This document shows positions 25,702-34,240 of a DNA stretch of 64,000 bases, piece after piece (positions within the stretch are counted from its first letter, which is position 1; every line of letters begins with the position of its first letter). The position numbers were made by a program, and so were the translations under genes. The notes under the pieces are model-generated. The model saw only the letters and a program-made list of their open reading frames with translations. It made no database searches and had not been told where the DNA came from. Origin of the DNA: Nafulsella turpanensis ZLM-10. Its GTDB lineage: Bacteria; Bacteroidota; Bacteroidia; Cytophagales; Cyclobacteriaceae. Location of the stretch: contig NZ_ANNU01000008.1 in the NCBI RefSeq assembly GCF_000346615.1, positions 152,300 to 216,299 on the forward strand, given 5' to 3'.

Positions 25702-27066
25702 ATGAGAACCCTTCTCCTCCTCTTCGTCTTGCTTAGCTCCCTTTGCTCTTGCCTTCCGGAAGACGAATCTACTCCTGAACCTAAATTAGCTAATATAGAA
25801 GCTCAATTAGACTATTACTGGGTGCTCTATGAAAGCCATTTAGAGTCTTCTAATCCAGATAGTGCTCTTTATTTTATGCAGGAATTAAAGAAATTAGCAG
25901 AAGCCTCTTCTAAAAGAGAGTGGCAGGCTGCAGCCTATGGAGCAATGGCTGATATCCGTTATATTCAAGGATATTTAGGAGAGGCTGTATATCTTTATGT
26001 AGAAGCTACCAACTTTTTTGAAAAAGAAGGTATGCTACCACAATTAGCAAATGCTTATAATAGCATTGGAGACATTTATGCCGCTACAAAAGATTACAAA
26101 ACTGCACTTTCTTATCTCTCTAAAGCAAAGGATATTTTAATCTATGAGGGTTCCTCTAAGGAAAAGGCGATGATTTATCGCAATATAGCTGTCTGCTACA
26201 GTGAGTTAGACCAATTTGCAGAGGCACAAGATGCACTTCAGCTTGCCATGAAAGAAGCTTTGGCAGAGGGAGATTATAAAATGGTAAGCAGGGTTCACAA
26301 TTTATATGGAGCAGTTCAATTAGAGCAGAGAAATTATGAAAAAGCCCGAGAAAATTACCTTTTAGCTATTGAAAGTTCAAAAAGTTTAGATAGCGGCATC
26401 AAATTAGAAGCAGGAGCCATCAATAATATAGGCGAAGCTTATTTAAGAGAAGGAAACTTTAAAGAAGCTGAAGAGTGGCTTAACAGAGCTCTTGCACTCA
26501 AGAAAGAAATTAATGATCCTACCTTTACCCAGAGTACTCTGAATACGCTGGGCGAGTTACATATTGAACAGGAGCAATATGCCGAAGCGATTGCCCTCCT
26601 GGATGCAGGACTAAAAGAAGCAGATCTTAGCATTGTGGAAGAATCTACAGAAACCGGTTTAGCGCTGATGATTGAAGCTTTGATTAAGGCCAGCGCTAAG
26701 GGCAATGGACCTAACGAACTTGCCTCTCTTAATAAACGGTTCTCTACCTACAGCAGCAAGTTGAGCACCTATAACCGTAAACTCTCCGATTTACAGGAAG
26801 AGCTGGAGACAAGCAGCAAACAGCAGGCCGTACAGCTGGCAACAGAAAAATACTCAGCAGCGAGCAGGCTAGAAGCCTCCGAAGAAAGAAGCCAGCACAT
26901 TAAGTTGATAGCAGCCCTTCTGCTGCTTGGTGCCGCATATACCATCTTCTGGCACACCCGCCAGAGAAAGCGCACCCGAAAGATGATCGATGCCATTGAC
27001 GATGTTCTTAACAGGCGCCCAAACCCGCTCGTTCAGCAGATTCAAGGCAAGTTACCTAAAATTTAA
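25702..27066 (+). CDS. TPR-repeat lipoprotein with C-terminal membrane helix
   Basis: A 454-residue protein with a lipoprotein-like signal (MRTLLLLFVLLSSLCSC, Cys17). At least six tetratricopeptide repeats follow (about 55-310, for example LANAYNSIGDIYAATKDYKTALSYL and INNIGEAYLREGNFKEAEEWL), then a coiled coil (345-395). A membrane helix is at 405-422 and a basic tail follows. The layout is that of Bacteroidota TPR-TM-LuxR sensor regulators but without the DNA-binding HTH; only about 33 residues follow the helix. Base composition is AT-rich up to about 26520 and nearer the local average afterwards. Likely a protein-interaction or signalling scaffold. Confidence 0.85.
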   Translation: MRTLLLLFVLLSSLCSCLPEDESTPEPKLANIEAQLDYYWVLYESHLESSNPDSALYFMQELKKLAEASSKREWQAAAYGAMADIRYIQGYLGEAVYLYVEATNFFEKEGMLPQLANAYNSIGDIYAATKDYKTALSYLSKAKDILIYEGSSKEKAMIYRNIAVCYSELDQFAEAQDALQLAMKEALAEGDYKMVSRVHNLYGAVQLEQRNYEKARENYLLAIESSKSLDSGIKLEAGAINNIGEAYLREGNFKEAEEWLNRALALKKEINDPTFTQSTLNTLGELHIEQEQYAEAIALLDAGLKEADLSIVEESTETGLALMIEALIKASAKGNGPNELASLNKRFSTYSSKLSTYNRKLSDLQEELETSSKQQAVQLATEKYSAASRLEASEERSQHIKLIAALLLLGAAYTIFWHTRQRKRTRKMIDAIDDVLNRRPNPLVQQIQGKLPKI

Positions 27067-27086
27067 GTTACACCTGAAGAGGCATC

Positions 27087-27142
27087 AGTAGATGGAAGTA
27101 ATTCCTCAGGAGTACGCAGGAGAGGAATTATTTCTATCTACT
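27087..27142. terminator. 21-bp hairpin between convergent genes
   Basis: The segments 27087-27107 and 27122-27142 are complementary over 21 positions, two of which are G-T pairs. These stay paired (G-U) in plus-strand RNA only. The loop is 14 nt. The right arm includes the stop codon of the 27138 gene. It probably ends the TPR transcript. Confidence 0.7.
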
Positions 27143-27602
27143 CATCGGCATAACTTACAAAAGCAGCCTCTTCCAGTACATACATTAGCTCACCCAGGTT
27201 ATCCTTATTAATTTTAAACTTACCCTTTATCTTCACTGGCCGGGCGGTAAATTCTATTTCTTCCTCCAGGAAAACCTCTGCCACTGTTTCCGGTCCTCCT
27301 CCACCGCAAAAGAAACAGGCATCTATTGGCAAAGAAGAAAGAATCAGGTGCTCCGGCTTAAACATCCCTTCAAACGGAATAATAAAACCCTGCAGGGTTA
27401 CTTCTTTACCTTCCAGTGCTTTTATCTTTTCCGAAAACTCCGGCACGTACAACTCCCCATATTCATCTTCCTCTACTTTATACGTTACTTCCGAGAGGAT
27501 ATTCCAGTAATTAGGCTTTCCTCCCTGGGCCAGCACTCCTATAGCGCCAAAGCTCATAAAGAATAAGACTAAGCCTGCAATTACTGATAAATTCGTCTTC
27601 AT
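27138..27602 (-). CDS. secreted CxFCG-motif protein, paralogue 1
   Basis: A 154-residue exported protein (signal peptide MKTNLSVIAGLVLFFMSF, cleavage near VLAQ). The core is YVPEFSEKIKALEGKEVTLQ, GFIIPFEGMF, ACFFCGGGGPETVAEV and a C-terminal beta strand. The strand-loop-strand with a shared ALEGK...GFIIP resembles DUF3299-like proteins, but the C-F-F-C-G-x2-G-P-E-T site is distinct. Two cysteines three apart suggest metal or thiol chemistry. ATG 27602 has a GGAG 5 bp upstream; the upstream GTG is less likely. It is on the same strand as the AraC regulator, 125 bp after it, with a terminator between. Its close relative is at 28610. Confidence 0.83.
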   Translation of the reverse strand: MKTNLSVIAGLVLFFMSFGAIGVLAQGGKPNYWNILSEVTYKVEEDEYGELYVPEFSEKIKALEGKEVTLQGFIIPFEGMFKPEHLILSSLPIDACFFCGGGGPETVAEVFLEEEIEFTARPVKIKGKFKINKDNLGELMYVLEEAAFVSYADE

Positions 27603-27673
27603 GTCCACTCCGTTTCTTTTGCTGTAAAACTACAAGGATCCTGCCATACCACAAAAATCCTCCTCCCAATAAC

Positions 27674-27705
27674 AAAAAAGGCTGCCCGGACATTCCGAAG
27701 CAGCC
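27674..27705 (-). terminator. terminator after the AraC-family gene
   Basis: GGCTGC (27680-27685) pairs with GCAGCC (27700-27705), followed on the minus strand by TTTTTT. This separates the AraC gene from the downstream CxFCG protein gene. Confidence 0.75.
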
Positions 27706-27727
27706 ATTCTTTTAAATATTTTTATCT

Positions 27728-28297
27728 CTAACTATTCAGGCTCATCATAAAAGCCATTCTTTCCTTATTGCGAAAGTCGTATATCGAATAGCCTGTATGC
27801 TCCTTAAAAACACGAGCCAGGGAGCGGGCGCTACTGTAATGAAGCCGAGCTGAAATTTCCGAAACACTCATACTACTGGAATTAAGCAGGTGTTTTACGT
27901 ACTCCATCTTTAAGCTGATATAATAATTTTCAATGGTCCGGCCTTCTATTTTACGGAAACGCTTACTTACTGATGAGAAGGGCTTTTTCATCTGCTCTTC
28001 CAGAAAATCAGATAGATTCGGCACAGCACCTTTCTCTCTGAGCATAGCCAGGTAGTTTCCCAGCAGAAACTTTACCTCTTCCGTAAGCTCCTTATCCTGC
28101 TTTTGCAACACTCTGAAACCTATCTTTTCCAGTGCTACTGCCAGATCCTTTGCTTTGATATTTACTGAATTAACAAAGGCTGCTGTTCCCAGCTCAATTT
28201 CCTTTACTTTCAGCCCTATACGCTCCAGTTCATTACTCACCGAAAGAATATCCCTCGGCGAAGTCATATTATGAATATAAATTAGTTCTTCCTGCAT
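27728..28297 (-). CDS. AraC-family regulator with degenerate HMA-like N-terminal domain
   Basis: A 189-residue regulator. The C-terminal 100 residues have two AraC helix-turn-helix units (IENYYISLKMEYVKHLL, MSVSEISARLHYSSARSLARVFKEHTGYS). The N-terminal 70 residues have the beta-alpha-beta-beta-alpha-beta order of heavy-metal-associated domains: ELIYIHNMTSPRDILSVSNELERIGLKVKEIELG. In the Bacteroidota family this resembles, the loop reads NMVCxRC; here it is NMTSPRD, so both metal cysteines are gone. It is divergent from one CxFCG protein and upstream of the other. It may sense a non-metal or protein ligand instead; that is inference. Confidence 0.87.
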   Translation of the reverse strand: MQEELIYIHNMTSPRDILSVSNELERIGLKVKEIELGTAAFVNSVNIKAKDLAVALEKIGFRVLQKQDKELTEEVKFLLGNYLAMLREKGAVPNLSDFLEEQMKKPFSSVSKRFRKIEGRTIENYYISLKMEYVKHLLNSSSMSVSEISARLHYSSARSLARVFKEHTGYSIYDFRNKERMAFMMSLNS

Positions 28298-28609
28298 ACC
28301 TCACTCTTAAATAAAATATAATATAAAAAAATGACAATTGTTTTGGCAGAACAGCCCTGATGAGGAAATAATTTAACTTCTGGAAAAAGAGAGGTAATAG
28401 ACTCCCCATCAAATGACTGCACCTGCAAAAAATTGAAAACAGGGGGTAGCAGCAGAGGCTGTCCTTACCAGATGTTTTTCTTTCTTTTAACGCTCCTGGG
28501 AGGCAAAATTGTACAGGGGCCGTTTTAATTCTACCTTAAAATTAACTATTATTAGTGTTTCAACAATTAAATCCTTGTTTTTGCAGATTTTACCTGTTAG
28601 GCAACAGAA
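28298..28609. other. 312-bp divergent regulatory region
   Basis: Lies between the AraC gene (minus) and the plus-strand CxFCG gene, so it must hold both promoters. It is AT-rich near both ends. A TTACCTGTTAGG-like segment lies close to the 28610 start. I see no clear inverted repeat or AraC site. Confidence 0.5.
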
Positions 28610-29047
28610 ATGGTTAAAAAAATCATACTATTCATCTTCTTTTCAGGCTACTGCCTGAGCGCTTCGGCACAAAAAGAGAATATTTGGAAGCAACTGGAAG
28701 CGGTGAAATTCTCCACTGTTAATACAGAAGATGGCTTTCCTATGGATGTACCTACCTTTGGCCCGGAAGTAAAGGCCCTGGAAGGGAAAACCATTCGCCT
28801 GAAGGGATACATTATTCCCCTTAAAGAGCTGCAGGGACAGAATTACTTTGTTTTTTCCCGCTACCCGTTTAATCTTTGCTACTTTTGCGGAGCTGCAGGC
28901 CCGGAAACAATTATTGAAGTAAACAGTGCAGAGGAAATTCCTTTTACTGAAGACCTGATAGAACTGGAGGGACGCTTTGAGCTCAATGCCAGCGATCCTG
29001 ACCATATGATGTACCTACTGAATGAGGCCCGCCAGCTTAATCCTTAG
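28610..29047 (+). CDS. secreted CxFCG-motif protein, paralogue 2
   Basis: A 145-residue exported protein (signal MVKKIILFIFFSGYCLSASA). It matches paralogue 1 block by block: VPTFGPEVKALEGKTIRLKG, GYIIPLKELQ, LCYFCGAAGPETIIEV, and a final DPDHMMYLLNEA. Shared motif C-[FY]-F-C-G-x2-G-P-E-T. It is transcribed away from the AraC gene and followed after 71 bp by an M28 peptidase gene. The function is unknown; disulfide or metal binding is suggested by the CxxC. Confidence 0.84.
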   Translation: MVKKIILFIFFSGYCLSASAQKENIWKQLEAVKFSTVNTEDGFPMDVPTFGPEVKALEGKTIRLKGYIIPLKELQGQNYFVFSRYPFNLCYFCGAAGPETIIEVNSAEEIPFTEDLIELEGRFELNASDPDHMMYLLNEARQLNP

Positions 29048-29118
29048 CAGTTTTGGCCCTGCTCTACAGGGCGAAGGTAAAGCAGGCAAGTATGAAAATA
29101 ATTAAAAATTTAACACCC

Positions 29119-30507
29119 ATGAAGTTATCTCTTTTTAAAAAGCTCCTCCTTGGCTCCTTTTTCCTCTATGCCGCGCAGCCGCTAATGGCACAAACAAAGG
29201 ATGAGGCGATGCTGAAAGACATTTATAAGTACTCCCTCACCAAGGGCGAGAGCTATGAAATGCTGCGGGACCTCACCAAAAATATTGGTGCCCGCCTCAG
29301 TGGCTCCCCACAGGCGGCAGCTGCAGTGGAATGGGGCCGCCAGCTGATGGAGACCTACAACTTCGATACTGTTTGGCTGCAACCTGTAATGGTTCCCCGC
29401 TGGGTAAGAGGAGGGGAAGATATTGCCCGTGTACTCAATAGCAGCACGCACGGCACACAGGAACTCACCGTTACTGCACTTGGCAACACCACCGGCACAG
29501 GCCCTGATGGGCTGAAAGCAGAAGTAATTGAAGTGAAACACTTTGAAGAGCTGGAAGCGCTGGGCGAAAAAGGGGTGAAAGGCAAGATCGTATTTTTCAA
29601 CTATCCTATGAAATCAGAGTACCTGCAGACCTTCCAGGCCTATGGCGATGCAGCGAAATACCGTACCTCAGGCCCTTCGGAGGCGGCTCAATTAGGGGCT
29701 GTTGGGGCTGTTGTTCGTTCGCTTACGACCAGTCTGGATGATGTGCCGCATACCGGTACCACCCGCTTCGGGCTTAATGTGCCGCAAATTCCGGCGATTG
29801 CCGTTAGTACACAGGATGCAGAAATGCTCAGCGAAATGCTGCAGAAGGATAAAAACTTAAAAATGTATATGGAAACGCACGGCAAGATGCTGGATGATGT
29901 GCTTTCCTACAACGTCATCGGCGAAATCCGCGGCAGCGAGAAACCTGATGAATACATTGTAGTGGGCGGACACCTCGACTCCTGGGATTTAGCCGAGGGC
30001 GCTCATGACGATGGCACTGGTATTGTGCAGTCGGTCGACGCCCTTCGGATACTGGATGCGCTGGGCTATCAGCCACGCCATACCCTGCGGGCAGTAATGT
30101 TCATGAACGAAGAAAATGGCCTCGCCGGTGGTCGCGAATATGCCGAGCAGGCAGAAGAAAAGGGAGAAAAGCATGTTGCTGCCCTGGAATCGGATAGCGG
30201 TGGCTTTACACCCATTGGCTTTAGCGTCGACAGCGGAGAAGGAACACTGGCGAAAGTACAGAGCTGGAAGCCTCTGTTTGAGCCTTACCAGCTGCATGAA
30301 ATAAAAGCCGGCTATGGCGGGGCAGACATTAGTCCCTTAAAAAATCAGGGAACTCCCCTATTCGCATTCCGCCCTGACTCACAACGTTACTTCGACTACC
30401 ACCATACACCCAATGATGTATTCGAAAATGTAAATAAGCGCGAGCTTGAACTAGGCACTGCCGCAATGGCTTCTCTGCTCTACCTCATCGACCAACACGG
30501 TCTGTAA
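29119..30507 (+). CDS. secreted M28-family zinc aminopeptidase/carboxypeptidase with PA domain
   Basis: A 462-residue exported metallopeptidase. The signal is MKLSLFKKLLLGSFFLY, ending near LMAQ. A PA insert spans about 130-265. The M28 core has two-zinc ligands in VVGGHLDSWDLAEGAHDDGTG, MNEENGLAGGREY (catalytic Glu-Glu), ESDSGGFTP and DYHHTPNDVFENV. It resembles Zn-carboxypeptidases and aminopeptidases of the PGCP type. ATG 29119 gives a clean signal peptide; ATG 29092 would add nine residues. It is 4 bp ahead of the next gene's GTG start and so forms an operon with it. Confidence 0.9.
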   Translation: MKLSLFKKLLLGSFFLYAAQPLMAQTKDEAMLKDIYKYSLTKGESYEMLRDLTKNIGARLSGSPQAAAAVEWGRQLMETYNFDTVWLQPVMVPRWVRGGEDIARVLNSSTHGTQELTVTALGNTTGTGPDGLKAEVIEVKHFEELEALGEKGVKGKIVFFNYPMKSEYLQTFQAYGDAAKYRTSGPSEAAQLGAVGAVVRSLTTSLDDVPHTGTTRFGLNVPQIPAIAVSTQDAEMLSEMLQKDKNLKMYMETHGKMLDDVLSYNVIGEIRGSEKPDEYIVVGGHLDSWDLAEGAHDDGTGIVQSVDALRILDALGYQPRHTLRAVMFMNEENGLAGGREYAEQAEEKGEKHVAALESDSGGFTPIGFSVDSGEGTLAKVQSWKPLFEPYQLHEIKAGYGGADISPLKNQGTPLFAFRPDSQRYFDYHHTPNDVFENVNKRELELGTAAMASLLYLIDQHGL

Positions 30508-30511
30508 GCAG

Positions 30512-31537
30512 GTGGATAGTCTTACCCAAATAGTTTTAGGGGCTGCGGTAGGCGAGGCAGTAGCCGGCAAAAAGCTGGGCAACAAAGCCATGTTCTGGGG
30601 TGCAGTAGCAGGCACCATTCCCGATCTGGATGTATTACTCAACCCCTGGCTGGATGTGGTAGAAGAGCTGAGCTGGCACCGCAGCCTCACGCATTCCCTG
30701 CTATTCGCAGTTATAGCCGCCCCACTGCTGGCCCTGCTGCTACGGAAGCTATACCCAAAAAGCCCGGCCGGTTTTAAAGACTGGCTGTGGCTCTTCCTGC
30801 TGGGCTTTGTCACCCATTCTGTACTCGACTCTTTTACCACCTGGGGCACGCAGCTCTTCTGGCCTTTCAGCGATTATGGAGTGGCCTTTTACAATGTTTT
30901 TGTGATCGACCCATTCTATACGCTCCCCTTTCTGATATTCCTGATATGGGCAGCCACCAAAAACAGGAAGGACCCGGCCCGGCAGCGCCTGAATACCACA
31001 GGCCTTGTAGTAAGCTCCGCATACCTCCTCTTTACTTTTGTAGCGCAGTCGGCCGTGGAAGGGGTGGTGGAGAGAAACCTGGAGGAGCAGCAAATAGATT
31101 ATGAGGAACACATCGTAAAGGCCACACCTTTTAATGCCATACTTTGGGCAATAGTTGTTAAAACAGAGGAAGGATACTACAACGGCTTTTATTCGCTGCT
31201 GGACGATACAGATAATATTAACTTCCAATACTTTCCGAAGAACGAGGAATTGCTCTCTCCTTACCTCCCTCACCCTAAGCTGGCAAAGCTCCTGGAAATT
31301 ACCAAGGGCTACTATTCTGTTAAGCCTGGCGAAGACGAGCTGCTGATTCGCGACCTGCGCTTCGGACAATTTAACGGCTGGCAGGACGAGGGCGGCGAAT
31401 TTGTTTTCACCTACACACTGGAAGAGAAAGAAGGAGAACTCCAGATTGGGCAAAAAGAATTTAGCTTCCGTCCGGACGGTGATTATCTGGATGCTTTCCT
31501 AAGTCGAATAGCAGGAAAGCCGGCAGTTGTGGATTAA
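30512..31537 (+). CDS. membrane-bound metal-dependent hydrolase (YbcI/DUF457 type)
   Basis: A 341-residue membrane protein: MDSLTQIVLGAAVGEAVAG, GTIPDLDVLLN and WHRSLTHSLLFA contain the family's conserved Asp and His residues, followed by GFVTHSVLDSFTTWG. Three to four helices lead into a C-terminal soluble domain (from about residue 190). It starts with GTG four bases after the M28 stop. These proteins are annotated as LexA-binding or metal-dependent hydrolases; actual activity is unproven. Confidence 0.87.
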   Translation: MDSLTQIVLGAAVGEAVAGKKLGNKAMFWGAVAGTIPDLDVLLNPWLDVVEELSWHRSLTHSLLFAVIAAPLLALLLRKLYPKSPAGFKDWLWLFLLGFVTHSVLDSFTTWGTQLFWPFSDYGVAFYNVFVIDPFYTLPFLIFLIWAATKNRKDPARQRLNTTGLVVSSAYLLFTFVAQSAVEGVVERNLEEQQIDYEEHIVKATPFNAILWAIVVKTEEGYYNGFYSLLDDTDNINFQYFPKNEELLSPYLPHPKLAKLLEITKGYYSVKPGEDELLIRDLRFGQFNGWQDEGGEFVFTYTLEEKEGELQIGQKEFSFRPDGDYLDAFLSRIAGKPAVVD

Positions 31538-31684
31538 GCAAAGGGTCCCTTACTTGATCCACAGCACACCCCATTATTGTACAGCTGCATTTCAACAATC
31601 TTTTTGTAAGGCTAAAAATAGTAGCTTCCCTTCCATCTGTTCCATCACTTTAATAAACTACCTGACGCTTTCTTTACAACGCGA

Positions 31685-31939
31685 CTAGCTTATCAGGTAG
31701 ACTTTAACTAAAGCAATAACAGCTACCAACAAAAAGATGACGTTAAGCACCCAGCTTGCTGGTGCTTTCTTTGATACACCGTAAAAGGCCATTAAAAGAC
31801 AGCCAAAGCTATACATCCCCAGGTACAGGAGTGACTGACTGCTAATAACATTAAAACTGTTCAGGCTGAAGGCCAGAAGTGCAAAGACTGCGCCTACCCA
31901 ACCTACTACTTCCCACACATATTTTCGAAATTGCACCAT
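31685..31939 (-). CDS. small membrane protein, CBU_0592-like
   Basis: An 84-residue protein with three hydrophobic helices (VVGWVGAVFALLAFSL, LLYLGMYSFGCLLMAFYGV, WVLNVIFLLVAVIALVKVY). The order resembles the CBU_0592 family, whose function is unknown. It is transcribed away from the LysR gene at 32059 with 119 bp between starts, which often marks a regulated neighbour. Confidence 0.72.
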   Translation of the reverse strand: MVQFRKYVWEVVGWVGAVFALLAFSLNSFNVISSQSLLYLGMYSFGCLLMAFYGVSKKAPASWVLNVIFLLVAVIALVKVYLIS

Positions 31940-32058
31940 TGCCTTATTTATTAAGCTTTACAGGTTTATAACTCTTTATTACTGCAAAGTAAGCGTAGGC
32001 AGATGGACTTAAAAATGCTAATATTGAGTTGACTATTGCGAAAACTGAATCAGTATAA

Positions 32059-32952
32059 ATGGAACTTCAGCAGATAAAACACTTTCTGGCACTATCCCAG
32101 GAACTGCACTTCTGGAAAACGGCCGAGCGGATGTTCATTACCCAGTCCGCACTCAGCAGGCAGATTAAAGCCCTGGAAGATGAACTCGGTGTACAGTTAT
32201 TCGAGAGAAGCAAGCGAACGGTGAGGCTCACGGAGGCTGGTTCCTTTTTAAGAGACCAGTGGTTACCCATGCTCGATGAGATAAATCGTATCCACATGCA
32301 GGCCAGGAAGATTCATGAGGGGGCTTCCGGCTTTGTTAGAATTGGTTACCCGGGTTCCATCGCCTACAGTTTTATGCCTGAGCTACTGACCAGCATATCC
32401 CGCATCCAACCTGAGCTCAAGATAGAATTAGTGGAGCCAACTGACACCAGCTTTGAGCAGCTATTACTGAATTATCAGGTGGACATGGCTTTCAGGCGTG
32501 ATCCTGCTGAAAACCCCTCCCTGCAGTCGAGCTGCCTGTATTCAGAACCATTTGCACTTGTTGTGCCCCTGAACCATCCCCTGGATGAACAGAATTTTAC
32601 AGGCCTACACGATTTGAAGAACGAGAAGTTCATCCTGTCTAACCTGGCGCAAACAACCTTCTATACCTCAAGCCTTCGGCAGATGTTAGAGGAGTACGAA
32701 TTTACTCCCAACGTTTACATTGAAACAGACTTTGGTGGAATGAGTCTTGCGCTGGTCTCAAGGGGGCTGGGCGTTACCATCCTGCCCTATTCCTATTCTT
32801 TCAGCGCATTACCTAATGTACGCTTCATCCCGTTACCCTACAAAATGAACCTCTATGTGACATGGCGAAAAAACGACCACAGTCCTGTCCTCAGGAACAT
32901 TCTACGTCAGGTTACGGAAACGGCCGGCAGATACATAGCGGAAGGAAATTAA
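32059..32952 (+). CDS. LysR-family transcriptional regulator
   Basis: A 297-residue regulator. The N-terminal winged HTH is LQQIKHFLALSQELHFWKTAERMFITQSALSRQIKALEDELG (residues 3-44) and the substrate-binding domain follows (90-290: GFVRIGYPGSI, VDMAFRRDP, SRGLGVTILPY). It resembles the BenM/CatM/AlsR group in size. The divergent small membrane gene at 31685 is the likely target; the ligand is unknown. Confidence 0.92.
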   Translation: MELQQIKHFLALSQELHFWKTAERMFITQSALSRQIKALEDELGVQLFERSKRTVRLTEAGSFLRDQWLPMLDEINRIHMQARKIHEGASGFVRIGYPGSIAYSFMPELLTSISRIQPELKIELVEPTDTSFEQLLLNYQVDMAFRRDPAENPSLQSSCLYSEPFALVVPLNHPLDEQNFTGLHDLKNEKFILSNLAQTTFYTSSLRQMLEEYEFTPNVYIETDFGGMSLALVSRGLGVTILPYSYSFSALPNVRFIPLPYKMNLYVTWRKNDHSPVLRNILRQVTETAGRYIAEGN

Positions 32953-33038
32953 AACAGTTTTTGTGGCACGGCGCCATAAGGCACTTTTTCAAAAGTGTAG
33001 CTGCACCGGCCAGGTAACCGCGGCCACTCAAAACCACG

Positions 33039-33980
33039 TTATTGCAAGCGGTGCTCTTCGATTTTTTTAAAGCTCTGGTTAGAGAGCAGGTTTTGAATGG
33101 CAGCCGCCAACAGTTTTGCACAGCTAATTACTTCTATTTTGGGGCTGGTAGCCGCATAGCTGAGGGTATTAGAAATGTATACCTGCTTAAGAGACGATTT
33201 CTCTATCTTCTCCCGGGCACCAGCGCTCAGGATGGCATGGGTACAATACGCACGAACAGACAAGGCGCCCTGCTCAGTCAGCAGATCTGCTGCTTTACAA
33301 AGGGTGCCCGCGGTATCGATCATATCATCAATAATAATTACATTCTTTCCTTTTGGATCGCCAATCGTTTCCATATGGCTCACCTGGTTTGGCTTCAGTC
33401 TTTCCTTATGAATTACGGCCATATCGCAATTAAGCCTATCTTTATAAATCTTTATTCTCTTCAAACCTCCAAAGTCCGGACTGCACAGGCACAGGTTCTC
33501 CAGTTTTAAGCTCTTAATGTGCTGTACATATATCTGGCTCATATACAGGTGGTCGACCGGCACCTTGTAAAAACCCTCAATAGAATCGGAGTGCAAATCA
33601 ATGGTAATCACCCTGTCTGCCCCCGACTGCTGCAACAGGTCAGCTATCAGGCGGGAGGCAATTGCCGTACGAATATTTCCCTTGCGCTCCTGCCGGCTGT
33701 GAGGCAGGTAAGGTAAAATACAAATCACCTGTTCGGCAGAAGCCCGGCGGGCAGCATCAATGGCGAGGAAAAGCTCAAAAATATTCTCATAAGGCATATT
33801 AATTTGTGCCACCAGAAAAACGATATGCCCGCGTACACTTTCCTGAAAACTCACAAACTTCTCCCCGTCTGAGAAAGTCTCTGTTTGCAAAGAGCCCATT
33901 TCTTTATTCAGCTCCTGTGCTATGGAGTATCCCAGTTCTGTAGCGCTGGAAGTAGCAAAAAGTTTGTACGGTTTATTCAT
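33039..33980 (-). CDS. prs: ribose-phosphate pyrophosphokinase paralogue (PRPP synthetase)
   Basis: A 313-residue PRPP synthetase: two phosphoribosyltransferase-like halves with ETFSDGEKFVSF, the flexible loop LPHSRQERKG, ITIDLHSDSIEGFYKVPVDHLY and the PRPP loop VIIIDDMIDTAGTL. It makes PRPP from ribose 5-phosphate and ATP. Compared with canonical Prs several positions differ (RQERKGNIRTAIAS in place of RQDRK-x-R-P-R-x-P-I-S; DFGGLKRIK in place of DxGGVxRA), so it may be a specialised second copy. ATG 33980 is chosen; the upstream in-frame codon is TTG. A TAATTTTG promoter element lies 34-41 bp upstream. Confidence 0.9.
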   Translation of the reverse strand: MNKPYKLFATSSATELGYSIAQELNKEMGSLQTETFSDGEKFVSFQESVRGHIVFLVAQINMPYENIFELFLAIDAARRASAEQVICILPYLPHSRQERKGNIRTAIASRLIADLLQQSGADRVITIDLHSDSIEGFYKVPVDHLYMSQIYVQHIKSLKLENLCLCSPDFGGLKRIKIYKDRLNCDMAVIHKERLKPNQVSHMETIGDPKGKNVIIIDDMIDTAGTLCKAADLLTEQGALSVRAYCTHAILSAGAREKIEKSSLKQVYISNTLSYAATSPKIEVISCAKLLAAAIQNLLSNQSFKKIEEHRLQ

Positions 33981-34013
33981 AAGGAAAGTGTTCAAAAATC
34001 ACCATCATCTTTT

Positions 34014-34021
34014 CAAAATTA
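34014..34021 (-). promoter_or_regulatory. -7 element TAATTTTG of the prs-like gene
   Basis: Exact TAnnTTTG match on the minus strand, 34 bp upstream of the ATG at 33980, which would give a leader of about 27 nt. A -33 box is not clear. Confidence 0.45.
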
Positions 34022-34240
34022 AACTAAAAAGCCCGAAGAATAAATATTTCGGTAAGGAATCCATAACCCCTCAACCGCTCAGCTGGCATTACAGAACGAA
34101 TAGACAAAAGGTTTTTGCCACGAATACTATTCTAAGTATCTGCCTTTAAAGGAAAGTTAAAAGAGATGAAAAAGAATTTGGAAAAAAAATAATCGATTTC
34201 GGAACTCATTTACAGAATTATCGTTAATGACTATACAAAC

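Noticed and set aside
32981..32999. CACTTTTTCAAAAGTG palindrome between LysR and prs genes
   Set aside because: The loop is only a few bases and no T-run follows on either strand, so it is not called a terminator.
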